The notes: generated from the sequence alone by a model not told the origin. A stretch of 64,000 nucleotides of DNA from Agromyces sp. S2-1-8 (GCF_021129215.1 NZ_JAJOLP010000001.1:3224001-3288000); one strand, 5' to 3'. Shown: positions 17,094 through 25,878, numbered from the stretch's first letter. Made by a program: numbers and translations.

Positions 17094-18443
17094 GAACCCG
17101 AGTTCGACCCGTACGGCGACATGAAACAGACCGATGCGGATGCCTCGTGGCGCGCGCCGCGCGCGACCGCCCCGTTGACCGCGGCACTGGCGCTGCCCGG
17201 CTCGAAGTCGCTCACGAACCGCGAGCTCGTGCTCGCCGCCCTCGCCGACGGCCCGTCCACCCTGCGCGCCCCGCTCTGGTCGCGCGACAGCGAGCTCATG
17301 ATCGAGGGCCTGCGCGCACTCGGCACGCGATTCGAGCGCGTTCCCGGGCACGGCGGCTTCGGCGACGACCTTCGGGTGACGCCCGCCGAGGAACTGGTCG
17401 GCTCGACGACGATCGACTGCGGCCTGGCGGGCACGGTCATGCGCTTCCTTCCGCCGGTCGCGGCGCTCGCGCTCGGCCCGACGACCTTCGACGGCGACGA
17501 GTACGCACGCAAGCGACCGATGTCGGGCGTGATCGAGGGACTCACGGGCCTCGGCGTCGATCTCGACGACGACCGTCGGGGCACCCTGCCGTTCACCGTG
17601 CACGGCACGGGCCGCGTCGCCGGGGGCTCCCTCGAGATCGACGCGTCGGCGTCCAGCCAGTTCGTCTCCGGTCTCCTGCTGTCCGCAGCGCGGTTCGACG
17701 ACGGACTCGACCTGCGCCACGTCGGCGACCGCCTGCCGAGCATGCCGCACATCGAGATGACGATCGCGACCCTCGCGGCACGCGGCGTGGCGGTCGAAAG
17801 TCCCGAGACCGGCCGTTGGACCGTGGCCGCCGGTCCGATCCACGCCGTCGACGTCGACATCGAGCCCGACCTCTCGAACGCCGCCCCCTTCCTGGTCGCG
17901 GCGCTCGTGGCCGGCGGTTCCGTCACGATCACGGGCTGGCCGAGCGAGACCACGCAGGTCGGTGCGCAGCTGGCCGAGCTGCTCCCCCGCTTCGGGGCTC
18001 GCGTCGAGCGCGACGGCGACCGGCTCACCGTGCACGCACCGAAGGCCGCCGACGGCGCGGGTCGCGGCATCCGCGGCGTCGATCTCGACCTCTCGGAGGC
18101 CGGCGAGCTCGTGCCCAACCTCGTCGCCCTCGCCGCCTTCGCCGGCGAGCCGTCGACGTTCACGGGCATCGGCCACATCCGCCACCACGAGACCGACCGC
18201 CTCGCGGCCCTCGCGGCGGAGCTCAACGCCCTCGGCGGGCGCGTCACCGAGCTCGACGACGGACTGCGCGTCGAGCCGGCCGAGCTCCACGGCGGAGTCT
18301 GGCACGCCTACGCCGACCACCGCATGGCGACCGCCGGCGCGATCGTCGGGCTGGCCGTCGACGATGTCGTCGTCGACGACATCGGTTCGACGTCGAAGAC
18401 GCTGCCCCAGTTCACCGAGCTCTGGGAGCAGCTGCTGGCATGA
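17073..18443 (+). CDS. aroA: 3-phosphoshikimate 1-carboxyvinyltransferase (EPSP synthase)
   Basis: Shikimate-pathway enzyme of 456 residues joining PEP to shikimate-3-phosphate; cytoplasmic. The N-terminal signature [12 protein letters not shown] is near residue 40, [13 protein letters not shown] near 115, the shikimate-phosphate site near [12 protein letters not shown], and the C-terminal [12 protein letters not shown] and [14 protein letters not shown] are typical. The N terminus has about 25 extra residues before the first core strand, which contain the -35 region of the divergent sigH promoter. TACTGT at 17058-17063 is a possible -10. The stop overlaps the rsgA start (ATGA), so the two are coupled. 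Confidence 0.96.
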   Translation: MQISRYSEPEFDPYGDMKQTDADASWRAPRATAPLTAALALPGSKSLTNRELVLAALADGPSTLRAPLWSRDSELMIEGLRALGTRFERVPGHGGFGDDLRVTPAEELVGSTTIDCGLAGTVMRFLPPVAALALGPTTFDGDEYARKRPMSGVIEGLTGLGVDLDDDRRGTLPFTVHGTGRVAGGSLEIDASASSQFVSGLLLSAARFDDGLDLRHVGDRLPSMPHIEMTIATLAARGVAVESPETGRWTVAAGPIHAVDVDIEPDLSNAAPFLVAALVAGGSVTITGWPSETTQVGAQLAELLPRFGARVERDGDRLTVHAPKAADGAGRGIRGVDLDLSEAGELVPNLVALAAFAGEPSTFTGIGHIRHHETDRLAALAAELNALGGRVTELDDGLRVEPAELHGGVWHAYADHRMATAGAIVGLAVDDVVVDDIGSTSKTLPQFTELWEQLLA

Positions 18444-19477
18444 CGTGGTGGAGCACCGACGATGACGACGACGAGCCCGAGTTCGACGAGTCCGACGTTC
18501 GCGTGCGCCCCAACCGCCGGGGCTCGCGCCCGCGCACCAAGGTGCGACCGGAGCACGCCGACGCGGTGACCGGCACCGTGCTCGGCGTCGACCGTGGGCG
18601 CTACACCGTGCTCGTCGACGACGGCGGCCCCGACGAGCACGAGCTGACGGCCGCCCGCGCATCGGAGCTCCGCCGCAAGTCGGTCGTCACGGGCGACCGG
18701 GTCGATCTCGTCGGCGATGTCTCGGGTTCCGAGGGCACGCTCGCTCGCATCGTGCGCGTGCAGGAGCGCACCACGCTGCTGCGCCGCAGCGCCGACGACA
18801 CCGACGAGGTCGAGCGCGTGATCGTCGCGAACGCCGACCAGATGCTCATCGTGGTGGCCGCCGCCGACCCCGAGCCCCGTATCCGCCTCATCGACCGGTA
18901 CCTCGTGGCCGCCTTCGACGCCGGCATCCGGCCGCTGCTCTGCATGACGAAGACCGACCTCGCCGATCCTGGTGCGTTCCTCGCGAACTTCGCGGGGCTC
19001 GACCTGCCCGTGTTCCGCTCGCGTGCCGACGCGATGCCGCTCGACGAGATCGCCGACGCGCTCGTCGGCCATCGCACGGTGTTCGTCGGCCACTCGGGCG
19101 TCGGCAAGTCGACCCTCGTGAACGCGCTCGTTCCGAGCGCGCACCGTGCGACGGGGCACGTGAACGTGGTGACCGGCCGCGGACGGCACACGTCGTCGTC
19201 GACGGTGTCGCTGCGCATCGAGCACGACGGTCGCACCGGCTGGGCGATCGACACCCCCGGAGTGCGCTCGTTCGGGCTCGGGCACGTCGATCCGGCGAAC
19301 ATCCTCGGCGCGTTCACCGACCTCGCGCGCATCGCGGAGCGCTGCCCGCGCGGCTGCACGCACCTGCCCGATGCGCCCGACTGCGCGATCGTCGAAGCCG
19401 TCGACGCCGGCGAGCTCGGCGACACGGGCCGTGCCCGCCTCGACTCGCTGCAGCGCCTGCTCGAGACCTTCGCCTGA
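18440..19477 (+). CDS. rsgA: Ribosome small-subunit-dependent GTPase A
   Basis: Circularly permuted GTPase of 345 residues that assists late 30S maturation. An acidic/basic N-terminal tail (about 1-40) precedes the OB fold. The G motifs come in permuted order: G4 as MTKTDLAD, then G1 as [14 protein letters not shown], then G3 in [11 protein letters not shown]-terminal zinc knuckle follows ([14 protein letters not shown], giving Cys, Cys, His and Cys ligands). Coupling to aroA by a four-base overlap is also seen in other actinobacteria and suggests shared housekeeping expression. Confidence 0.95.
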   Translation: MTWWSTDDDDDEPEFDESDVRVRPNRRGSRPRTKVRPEHADAVTGTVLGVDRGRYTVLVDDGGPDEHELTAARASELRRKSVVTGDRVDLVGDVSGSEGTLARIVRVQERTTLLRRSADDTDEVERVIVANADQMLIVVAAADPEPRIRLIDRYLVAAFDAGIRPLLCMTKTDLADPGAFLANFAGLDLPVFRSRADAMPLDEIADALVGHRTVFVGHSGVGKSTLVNALVPSAHRATGHVNVVTGRGRHTSSSTVSLRIEHDGRTGWAIDTPGVRSFGLGHVDPANILGAFTDLARIAERCPRGCTHLPDAPDCAIVEAVDAGELGDTGRARLDSLQRLLETFA

Positions 19478-19545
19478 CCTGCTTCGGCGGTCGCTCGGCA
19501 GCGGCCGAGGCATCCGCACATCGAAGGCTGCCTACGATGGAAGGC

Positions 19546-20022
19546 ATGACCGATGCACGACTTGGCCCTGGCGACCTCGCCCCCGACTTCACGCTCGACG
19601 ACCAGCACGGCGACCCCGTCACGCTCTCGTCGCTGCGCGGGTCGAAGGTCGTCCTCTACTTCTACCCGGAGGCGATGACCCCCGGCTGCACGACCGAGGC
19701 GTGCGACTTCCGCGACAGCCTCAACTCCTTCAAGAGCGCCGGCATCCGGGTGATCGGCGTCTCGAAGGACGACGCCGCGAAGCTCGCCCGCTTCGCCGAG
19801 CGCGACCGCCTGAACTTCACCCTCCTCTCCGACCCCGACCTCGCGGTGCAGCAGCAGTACGGCGTGTGGGGCGAGAAGTCGCTCTACGGCAAGATCGTCG
19901 TCGGCTCGATCCGCTCGACCTTCATCATCGACGAGGACGGCCGCATCCAGCGCGCCATGTACAACGTGAAGGCGACGGGGCACGTGGCACGCGTGCGCCG
20001 CGAGCTCGGCCTCGACGGCTGA
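19546..20022 (+). CDS. bcp: Thioredoxin-dependent peroxiredoxin (Bcp/PrxQ)
   Basis: Cytoplasmic peroxidase of 158 residues that reduces H2O2 and organic hydroperoxides. The active segment is MTPGCTTEACDF, with the peroxidatic Cys and a second Cys five residues later (CxxxxC), the atypical two-cysteine PrxQ arrangement. The start is taken as ATG 19546 because a TACGAT box at 19533-19538 ends 7 bases before it, predicting a leaderless mRNA. An in-frame ATG at 19537 would add three residues but falls within that box. No SigH-type promoter was found here despite the thiol-stress theme nearby. A 13-bp hairpin follows the gene. Confidence 0.92.
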   Translation: MTDARLGPGDLAPDFTLDDQHGDPVTLSSLRGSKVVLYFYPEAMTPGCTTEACDFRDSLNSFKSAGIRVIGVSKDDAAKLARFAERDRLNFTLLSDPDLAVQQQYGVWGEKSLYGKIVVGSIRSTFIIDEDGRIQRAMYNVKATGHVARVRRELGLDG

Positions 20023-20042
20023 GTCCGTCGCCTGATCCGACA

Positions 20043-20072
20043 GGAGCCCGGTCGCGCGTGCGACCGGGCTCC
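20043..20072. terminator. Bidirectional intrinsic terminator between bcp and a membrane-protein gene
   Basis: A perfect 13-bp stem (20043-20055 with 20060-20072) and a GCGT loop lie between convergent genes. No T tract follows on either strand, as is common in high-GC genomes. Confidence 0.75.
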
Positions 20073-20117
20073 CGTGTCTCCGGGCCGGACCCACCGCGTC
20101 GGCGGCCTCCCGCGGCC

Positions 20118-20609
20118 TCAGGCTCCGGGTGGCGCCTCCTCGACGGGGCGGTCCTCGGGGCGCGAGTAGGCGATGCGCACGGGCGTCCACAGCAAGAGCC
20201 CGATCACGGTCACGGCCGGCACGAGCAGCAGCCAGCCGACGTCGGGCCGCGCGAACAGGCCCTGGAACGCCCCCACGGCCACCGACAGCTGCAGGATCTG
20301 CCACACGATGGCCGCTGCACGCGACCACGGGGCCCGACGCAGCGACGCGACGGCGACCGCCCACACCCAGATCGCACCGATCGCGACGAGCACGATGAGC
20401 GCGATCGCCGTCGCCATCGACGACGGCTCGAGCGAGAAGAGGTCGACCACGAGCCAGCCCAGCAGGCCCGCGACGAGCAGGGCCTCGGCGAACAGCAGCG
20501 CGCTCACGACGACGAGCGCGGTGCGGGCCCCGCCGTCGGCAACGGCCGACGAGGATGCCGCGGACGGGACGCCGCCTGTCGCGTCGGGCCGGTCGTCGCG
20601 TCGATTCAC
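20118..20609 (-). CDS. Four-helix membrane protein of unknown function
   Basis: Small integral membrane protein of 163 residues that I do not recognise beyond a general actinobacterial style. An N-terminal hydrophilic tail (about 1-28) is followed by four hydrophobic segments: ALVVVSALLFAEALLVAGLL, IALIVLVAIGAIWVWAVAV, the shorter AIVWQILQLSVAVGAF, and LLLVPAVTVIGLLLW. A charged C-terminal tail closes it. The start is GTG 20609. The gene is divergent from whiB1 with about 200 bases of AT-richer DNA between them, so both promoters should lie there. Confidence 0.75.
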   Translation of the reverse strand: MNRRDDRPDATGGVPSAASSSAVADGGARTALVVVSALLFAEALLVAGLLGWLVVDLFSLEPSSMATAIALIVLVAIGAIWVWAVAVASLRRAPWSRAAAIVWQILQLSVAVGAFQGLFARPDVGWLLLVPAVTVIGLLLWTPVRIAYSRPEDRPVEEAPPGA

Positions 20610-20678
20610 AGGGTTATCCCATTCATGGCTATTGATTCGGACTCGGGGCTATGCGACCATTTACAAGGTCGAATTGAT

Positions 20679-20696
20679 GCTCACAGGGTGGTGAGC
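20679..20696. promoter_or_regulatory. Inverted repeat upstream of whiB1
   Basis: GCTCAC-N6-GTGAGC is a perfect six-base dyad; TGAT and ATCA flank it, offset by two bases. It lies in the divergent region between the membrane-protein gene and whiB1, about 110 bases before whiB1. It could be an operator or an RNA hairpin; no regulator is assigned. Confidence 0.4.
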
Positions 20697-20757
20697 CGAT
20701 CAGTCATGATCCTACTTCCCGAGATTCGACTTTCCCCCTGCAGCAGCCCGAACGGGC

Positions 20758-20775
20758 ACGTGCAATCACGCACGT
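20758..20775 (+). promoter_or_regulatory. Hairpin in the likely whiB1 5' leader
   Basis: ACGTGC and GCACGT are separated by six bases, about 32 bases before the whiB1 ATG. If transcribed it would fold just ahead of the SD AAGGAG. It might affect mRNA stability or be a DNA operator; the sequence does not decide. Confidence 0.35.
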
Positions 20776-20806
20776 CTGCGAACGAACACCCGCAAGGAGC
20801 ATCTCC

Positions 20807-21055
20807 ATGGATTGGCGCGACAAGGCCGCCTGCCTCACCGCAGACCCGGAACTCTTCTTCCCGGTCGGCAACACCGGCCCCGCCGTCGACCAGATCGAGA
20901 AGGCCAAGGCCGTCTGCGCCCGCTGCACCGTCACCGAGATCTGCCTGCAGTACGCCCTCGAGACCGGTCAGGACTCGGGCGTGTGGGGTGGCCTCTCCGA
21001 AGACGAGCGTCGCGCCCTCAAGCGCCGCGCCGCTCGCGCCCGCCGCGCGGGCTGA
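20807..21055 (+). CDS. whiB1: WhiB1-type iron-sulfur transcription factor
   Basis: Wbl protein of 82 residues that binds a [4Fe-4S] cluster through Cys 9, Cys 37, Cys 40 and Cys 46 (C-x27-C-x2-C-x5-C). It then has the GVWGG turn at about 58-62 and a basic tail from residue 69 for DNA contact. WhiB1 proteins of this type bind region 4 of the primary sigma factor and sense nitric oxide. SD AAGGAG lies 7 bases upstream of the ATG. The gene faces pdtaS tail to tail, the same pairing as M. tuberculosis Rv3219/Rv3220c, which supports the orthology. Confidence 0.93.
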   Translation: MDWRDKAACLTADPELFFPVGNTGPAVDQIEKAKAVCARCTVTEICLQYALETGQDSGVWGGLSEDERRALKRRAARARRAG

Positions 21056-21212
21056 GACCCCGCGCGCTCCGCGCCGCCGAGCCGCGCGCACCCGGCGCAC
21101 CATCGCTTCAGAGGCTCGGACGCCGGTCGGGCCGGTCTCCGCGAGCGCGTCCTGACCGGCGTGCGAGTGCCGCGACGGTACGACGGGCCTGTCGCCGCGT
21201 CGGTGCAGCCCG

Positions 21213-22706
21213 CTACGCCTGGGTGATCCAGCGCAGCGGCACGTCGATCGTCACCTCGGTGCCGCGGCCCACGACCGTGTGCCAGTCGATCGTGCCGCCG
21301 AGCTCGCCCTGGATGAGCGTGCGCACGATCTGCGTGCCGAGGCCTTCGCCGACCTTGCCCTCGGGCAGGCCGGCGCCCGTGTCGCGCACCTGCACGGTGA
21401 GCATCGTGTCGGAGCGGTTCGCGATGATCTCCACATCGCCCTCCTGCCCCGCGAGTCCGTGCTCGACCGCGTTCGTGACGAGCTCGGTGAGCGCGAGCGC
21501 GAGCGGCGTCGCGTACTCGCTCGGCAGCACGCCGAACGAGCCCTGCCGCTTGGGGTGCGCGGTCGTGTTGTGCGCCGACGCGACCTCGGCGACGAGCAGC
21601 AGCGCCCGGTCGAACACCTCGTCGAAGTCGACGTTCTGGCTGAGGCCGGTCGACAGCGTGTCGTGCACGACGGCGATCGCCCCGACGCGGCGCATCGCCT
21701 GCGTGAGCGCCTCGCGCGCCTCGTCGGAGTGCGTGCGACGCGCCTGGATGCGCAGCAGCGACGCGACCGTCTGCAGGTTGTTCTTGACGCGGTGGTGGAT
21801 CTCGCGGATCGTCGCGTCCTTCGTGATGAGCTCCTGCTCCTGGTGGCGCAGTTCCGTGACGTCGCGCGTGAGCACGATCGCACCGATGCGCTCGCCGCGC
21901 CGGCGGATCGGGATCGCCCGGAGCGACACCGTCACCCCGCGGGACTCGACGTCGGTGCGCCAGGGTGCGCGGCCGGTGACCACGAGCGGCAGCGACTCGT
22001 CGACCACGAGCTTGCCGCCGAGGAGTCCGGTCGTCACCTCGGCGAGCGACTCGCCCTCGAGCTCGTCGTCGAAGCCCATGCGGTTGAACGCCGAGAGCGC
22101 ATTCGGGCTCGCGAACGTCGTCACGCCGTCGACGTCGAGGCGGATCAGCCCATCGGACGCTCGCGGCGCGCCCCGTCGCGGGCCCGTGGGCGCCCCGAGG
22201 TCGGGGAAGTCGCCCGACGCGATCATCTGGAAGAGCTCTTCGGCGCACTCGTTGAACGTGAGCTCCTGCCGGCTCGGGGTGCGCGTCGCGCCGAGGTTGG
22301 TGTGCCGGGTGATGACCGCCACCGGCTCGGGGGCGATGGCGGTCCCCGTGTCGGTGAGGCGTCGCATGACGGGCACGGCCCGAACCCGGGTCGGCATCTC
22401 CTCGTACCAGTCGGGCGCTGAGGAGTCGGCGATCGTCGCGGTCGCGAACGCCGCCGTCACGAGGTCGCGCCATTGCGGCTTGATCTCCTGGCCGACGAAG
22501 TCGCGGTAGAAGAGCGTCGCCGCGCTCGACGGCCGCGAGTGCGCGACGGCGACGAAGTCGTCGTCGCCCGACGGCACCCAGAGCACGATGTCGGCGAAGG
22601 CGAGATCGGCGAGCAGCTGCAGGTCGCCGACGAGCATGTGCAGCCAGTCGACGTCGGCCTGACTGCTGCGGCCCTGGGCGAGGACGAGATCACTGAGGGT
22701 CGACAC
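21213..22706 (-). CDS. pdtaS: PdtaS-type sensor histidine kinase
   Basis: Soluble sensor kinase of 497 residues with no membrane segments. An N-terminal GAF-like domain (about 1-140), a PAS-like domain (about 175-285), and a HisKA_2/HWE-type dimerisation helix with the phospho-acceptor in REIHHRVKNNLQTVASLL are visible. The HATPase domain follows (ALTELVTNAVEHGL, DTGAGLPEG, GLGTQIVRTL). Mycobacterial PdtaS signals to the RNA-binding antiterminator PdtaR; no PdtaR gene is in this window. GTG 22706 follows a minus-strand TACGCT box (22713-22718) by 6 bases, predicting a leaderless mRNA. Confidence 0.92.
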   Translation of the reverse strand: MSTLSDLVLAQGRSSQADVDWLHMLVGDLQLLADLAFADIVLWVPSGDDDFVAVAHSRPSSAATLFYRDFVGQEIKPQWRDLVTAAFATATIADSSAPDWYEEMPTRVRAVPVMRRLTDTGTAIAPEPVAVITRHTNLGATRTPSRQELTFNECAEELFQMIASGDFPDLGAPTGPRRGAPRASDGLIRLDVDGVTTFASPNALSAFNRMGFDDELEGESLAEVTTGLLGGKLVVDESLPLVVTGRAPWRTDVESRGVTVSLRAIPIRRRGERIGAIVLTRDVTELRHQEQELITKDATIREIHHRVKNNLQTVASLLRIQARRTHSDEAREALTQAMRRVGAIAVVHDTLSTGLSQNVDFDEVFDRALLLVAEVASAHNTTAHPKRQGSFGVLPSEYATPLALALTELVTNAVEHGLAGQEGDVEIIANRSDTMLTVQVRDTGAGLPEGKVGEGLGTQIVRTLIQGELGGTIDWHTVVGRGTEVTIDVPLRWITQA

Positions 22707-22822
22707 AGACCCAGCGTAGTGCGCGGATGCCTCGTCGCCACGCAGCCGGCGGAGCCGTGATCGATCGGCCTGGCCGCTCGGCGGCGGAGCTCGCGGCGCG
22801 CGACGCAGCGGGGCCGCAGGCC

Positions 22823-24064
22823 TCACCCGAGCTCGGCCCGGCGGAGCACCGGCAGCGCGAACCCTCGCCGACGCGGCGCCGGCTCGGGGAGGATCGCACG
22901 CAGCACGTAATCGCGGAGCGCCGCACGCAGCGGTGCCCGGCCCGCGGCGTCGCGCAGGGTGCGTGCACCGAGGATCGCCGCATCGGCGGCGCGTCCGTCA
23001 TGCGGCAGCAGGGTGGCCGTGTCGATGCCGGCGAACCGCTGCAGGGTCTGCCGCACCTGGGCGTGGGCGTCGATGCCGAGGGCGCTCTGGCGGACCCGGT
23101 TCACGATCACGTCGACACGCTCGGGGTCGACGAGCGCGACCAGTTCGCCGTGGCCGCGGAGGAGTCGCGACAGGCCCACGGGATCGGCGAGGCCGACGGC
23201 GACGACACGGTCGGCCGCCTCGAGGACCGCGAACGTCGCGGCATTGCGTCGCGGCGCGAACTGGTCGCTCGTGAGCTCCTCGTCGCGTTCGAGGCTGAAC
23301 CCGGTGTCGACCACGAGGTACTCGAACTGCCCGCGCATCGCCTCGAGCGCCGAGCTCACGCGCGCATGCGCGAGCTCGGGCCATCGGTTGGGCCCGACGA
23401 GTCCCGAGTACACGTCGAACGACGCGCGCGGCGAGGTGTAACGCTGCGCGACGCGCTCGAGCTCGGTCCGGTCGAGCGAACCGGCGCCGGCGAGGCGGCA
23501 CGCGGCGGCGAACCCGGGTGTCTCGTCGAGGAGGCCGAGCGCGGGTGCGACCGCACCCCCGTACGGATCGGCGTCGATGAGCGCGACGCGATGGCCGGCC
23601 GCGGCGAGCTCCGCGGCGATGTTGACGGCGATCGTCGTGCGCCCGGGCGCGCCGGCCGGGCCCCACACGGCGATGACCGCAGCCTCCGGCCGTGCCGCGG
23701 AACCGGAGTCGAACCGCGACGGCAGCGGTGCCGCCCCGGCGACGAGCGGCTCGATCTCGGGCCATCCGGCGCCGCGGCCGGCGATCTCGTGCACGCCGAG
23801 GGCGGCCGCCTGCGCCCGCTCCGCGTCATCGCCCGCGACGGCGACGAGCCGGATGCCGCGCTCGTCGCAGGCACGCAGGAGCTCGGCGTTCAGCGTGCCC
23901 CGCCCGGCGCCGACGACGACCGCCTCGGGCGCGAGGACGTCGAGGCTGTCGACGAGGTCGCGCCAGCCGACGAGCCGCGCGACGACCGTGTGCCCGTGCT
24001 CGACGAGGTCGGCGAGCAGCCGTTCCTCGGTCGCGGCGTCGAGCGCGAGTGCGATCCGCGCCAT
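22823..24064 (-). CDS. CpaE/MinD-like P-loop protein with altered Walker A
   Basis: Protein of 413 residues. An N-terminal receiver-like region (about 1-120) without an obvious phospho-Asp site precedes a MinD/ParA-type domain (about 140-390): ALIDADPYGGAVAPALGL (switch I region), YLVVDTGFSLERDEE (switch II) and a late VIVNRVR. The deviant Walker A motif of the family is normally KGGxGKT. Here it reads GPAGAPGRTT, with no lysine at either the signature or the P-loop position and Arg in place of the latter. It begins one base after the SAF-protein gene, so they form an operon. CpaE homologues localise Tad pilus assembly, but no pilus genes are present. Function unproven. Confidence 0.8.
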   Translation of the reverse strand: MARIALALDAATEERLLADLVEHGHTVVARLVGWRDLVDSLDVLAPEAVVVGAGRGTLNAELLRACDERGIRLVAVAGDDAERAQAAALGVHEIAGRGAGWPEIEPLVAGAAPLPSRFDSGSAARPEAAVIAVWGPAGAPGRTTIAVNIAAELAAAGHRVALIDADPYGGAVAPALGLLDETPGFAAACRLAGAGSLDRTELERVAQRYTSPRASFDVYSGLVGPNRWPELAHARVSSALEAMRGQFEYLVVDTGFSLERDEELTSDQFAPRRNAATFAVLEAADRVVAVGLADPVGLSRLLRGHGELVALVDPERVDVIVNRVRQSALGIDAHAQVRQTLQRFAGIDTATLLPHDGRAADAAILGARTLRDAAGRAPLRAALRDYVLRAILPEPAPRRRGFALPVLRRAELG

Positions 24065-24065
24065 C

Positions 24066-24686
24066 TCAGTCGCCCGAGCCGGATGCGACGAGGTCGATGG
24101 CATCGCCGGTGGCGAGCGCCTCGAGCACGGCGGCGACCCGGTCGCTCGGGACGAGGACCTCGACCGAGGCCCCGCCCGACGAGACCATGCCGTCGTCCTC
24201 GACGATGCCCGCGATCTCGGCGTCGGCGACGAGCACCTTGGGCGCCTCGAATCCGCCGCGGTCCTTCGCGCGCGCCGACCACACGTCGACCCTCGACCCT
24301 GCGTCGAGACCGCGTGCGAGGGTGCCTCGGCTCGGCACCACGACGACGGAGAGCCCGGTGGCGTCGGCATCGCCGACGGCTGCGGCGGGCACGAGCTCGC
24401 CCTTGCCGACGGTGCGGGTGACGACGAGCCCGTCGTCGGTGTCGTCGACCCGGAGATAGCCTGCTTCGGCCGTGCCGAGGCGGACCGACTCGACGTCCAG
24501 CCGATCGAGCTCGAGCTCGGCGCCCGGTGTGAGGGTCTCCCGTGCCACGTAGACGTCGACGGTGTCGTCGAGGCCGTCGACGAGCGCCCAGACGCCGATG
24601 GTCGAGCCGGCGACGAGCACGATCCCGATGAGCAGCCTCGGGTCGAGTCGAACGGCGCCGCGTTCACGTCGGTTGCGACCGGTCAT
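24066..24686 (-). CDS. SAF-domain (CpaB-like) membrane-anchored protein
   Basis: Protein of 206 residues. A basic N terminus is followed by one hydrophobic segment (LLIGIVLVAGSTIGVWAL, about 18-36) and an extracytoplasmic SAF domain (about 48-115, VARETLTPGAELELDRLDVE). A further domain with VDVWSARAK and VEVLVPSDRV resembles the C-terminal part of RcpC/CpaB. CpaB/RcpC proteins modify or gate the Tad secretin; actinobacteria lack an outer membrane, so here it may be a pilus accessory or something else. GGAGGAGGAG lies before ATG 24686. First gene of the two-gene operon with the CpaE-like protein. Confidence 0.78.
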   Translation of the reverse strand: MTGRNRRERGAVRLDPRLLIGIVLVAGSTIGVWALVDGLDDTVDVYVARETLTPGAELELDRLDVESVRLGTAEAGYLRVDDTDDGLVVTRTVGKGELVPAAAVGDADATGLSVVVVPSRGTLARGLDAGSRVDVWSARAKDRGGFEAPKVLVADAEIAGIVEDDGMVSSGGASVEVLVPSDRVAAVLEALATGDAIDLVASGSGD

Positions 24687-24760
24687 CTGGTCTCGCTCCT
24701 CCTCCCGGCGCGCATGCGCCGGACACCATCGTCACCCCATCCGCGAAGTTCGTCCCGAAG

Positions 24761-24769
24761 TTATCCACA
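24761..24769. other. Isolated DnaA-box consensus
   Basis: TTATCCACA matches the TTATnCACA DnaA box exactly, in the gap between the divergent SAF and HTH genes. Only one copy is seen, so it is not an origin. It could titrate DnaA or regulate either gene, or be chance. Confidence 0.4.
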
Positions 24770-24818
24770 ACGGCCGCGGCGCCGCCTGCGGTCGACGCGA
24801 CGGGTCGATAATCGAGAC

Positions 24819-25112
24819 ATGACCTCACCAGGTTCGGGCGACGCGATCGGCCGCTTCCTCACGATCGCCGACGCGGCAGAGATCCTCGCCGTCGACGTGG
24901 CGACGGTCGACGCGCTCATCCGCAGCGGCGAGCTCCCCGCGATCCGCGTGGGCAGCTCGGGTCCGTGGCGCATCGAGCGCGCCCAGCTCGAGGTGTGGAT
25001 CGAGCTGCGGTACGAAGCGACGCGCGTCGACGTCGCGTGGAACGAGGGCGAGTTCGCCAACATCACCGAGCTCTCCGGCGCGCGCGCCGGTCGCATCCGC
25101 CCGGTCGACTGA
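24819..25112 (+). CDS. Helix-turn-helix (excisionase-type) DNA-binding protein
   Basis: Small DNA-binding protein of 97 residues with a MerR/excisionase-like winged helix (about 12-65): FLTIADAAEILAVDVATVDALIRSGELPAIRV, then GPWRIERAQLEVWIE. The C-terminal 30 residues are acidic and carry no recognised domain. Such HTH_17 proteins occur as stand-alone regulators in actinobacteria as well as in phages; no phage or integrase gene is nearby. A GATAAT box at 24807-24812 ends 6 bases before the ATG, a clear leaderless arrangement. Targets unknown; the adjacent SAF/CpaE operon is the obvious candidate. Confidence 0.85.
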   Translation: MTSPGSGDAIGRFLTIADAAEILAVDVATVDALIRSGELPAIRVGSSGPWRIERAQLEVWIELRYEATRVDVAWNEGEFANITELSGARAGRIRPVD

Positions 25113-25215
25113 TCCGCCCGCGCCCTGCAAGGCCGGCGCGACCGCCCGCCGGCCCGGCGCGGAGCTGCCAAGGGGCGGAGCGGGCACGGGCGAGCTCCTC
25201 GCGCCGCCCGGCCGA

Positions 25216-25815
25216 TCAGTCGAACCGGACCAGCAGCAGGCGCGCCAGGGGCACGATCCGGTAGCCGTGCACGTCGCGCTCACGACGCGGGGCGCCCGGC
25301 TCGTGAAGCGCGAGGTCGAGGTGGTCGCGTGCGACGCGGTCGATCGTGCCGTGCGCGATGCCGTCGACCGTCGTCAGCTGCACGGCCGTCCTGCGGCGCG
25401 AGAGGTCGCGCAGCACGAACGGCAGCCCGATCCGCTCGGCGAGGCGCACCGAAGCCTCCGGTACCGCAGCAAGGCTCGGCTCGAGTTGCTCGCGACCCGG
25501 AAGGATCGCGGCGATCGCCGTGAACGGCACGACCACCTGGTCGGGTACCCGGCCGTGGTGCCGGGTCTCCGCGCTCAGCCAGTCGCGCCCGAATGCGAGC
25601 GGCCGCAGGCCGACGACGCCGCCGCCCTGCAGTTCGATGCGCACGACCGACTCGGCGGCGGACTCGGACGACCGGGTGAGCGCCGCGATGCGGTCGCGCA
25701 GGGTCAGCCGGCCGAGGCGGAGCCGTTCCTCCTCGAGCTCGAGCGCGCGCTGCTCGTCGAGGTGCTCGCGATCGAGCTGACCCTCGAGGTCGGCGAACAG
25801 CTGGTCCCAGCGCAT
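25216..25815 (-). CDS. Conserved hypothetical protein with N-terminal coiled coil
   Basis: Protein of 199 residues, soluble, not recognised. The first 50 residues are charged and strongly helical (DLEGQLDREHLDEQRALELEE is a likely coiled coil). The rest alternates short beta strands rich in Val/Leu with Arg-rich loops (VVVPFTAIAAILPG, TTVDGIAHGTIDRV), suggesting a small beta-barrel or Sm-like unit. It is divergent from the Rv3235-like gene. The ATG at 25815 was chosen because the charged helix begins there and the upstream extension is low-complexity Arg. Confidence 0.7.
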   Translation of the reverse strand: MRWDQLFADLEGQLDREHLDEQRALELEEERLRLGRLTLRDRIAALTRSSESAAESVVRIELQGGGVVGLRPLAFGRDWLSAETRHHGRVPDQVVVPFTAIAAILPGREQLEPSLAAVPEASVRLAERIGLPFVLRDLSRRRTAVQLTTVDGIAHGTIDRVARDHLDLALHEPGAPRRERDVHGYRIVPLARLLLVRFD

Positions 25816-25855
25816 ACCCGCGACGGTACCTCGACGACGACGACGGCGCGCGGAG

Positions 25856-25878
25856 TTCTCCACAGCCGGAGAATTCTC
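25856..25878. promoter_or_regulatory. Dyad operator candidate next to the Rv3235-like promoter
   Basis: TTCTCC-N6-GGAGAA (25856-25873) is a perfect dyad, and GAGAATTCTC (25869-25878) is itself a palindrome ending directly before the -35 box. Together they give three TTCTC-like half sites in an otherwise GC-rich region. Position suggests an activator site; the regulator is unknown. Confidence 0.5.

Noticed and set aside
21121..21161. Terminator after whiB1 (CGCCGGTC / GACCGGCG).
   Set aside because: Only eight pairs around a 25-base loop; too weak to list as a feature.
22823..24686. A Tad pilus locus.
   Set aside because: Only CpaE-like and CpaB-like genes are present; no TadA/B/C, pilin or prepilin peptidase.
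24819..25112. Excisionase-type HTH gene as a sign of a prophage or integrative element.
   Set aside because: No integrase, phage gene or att-like direct repeats nearby; such HTH proteins are common stand-alone regulators.
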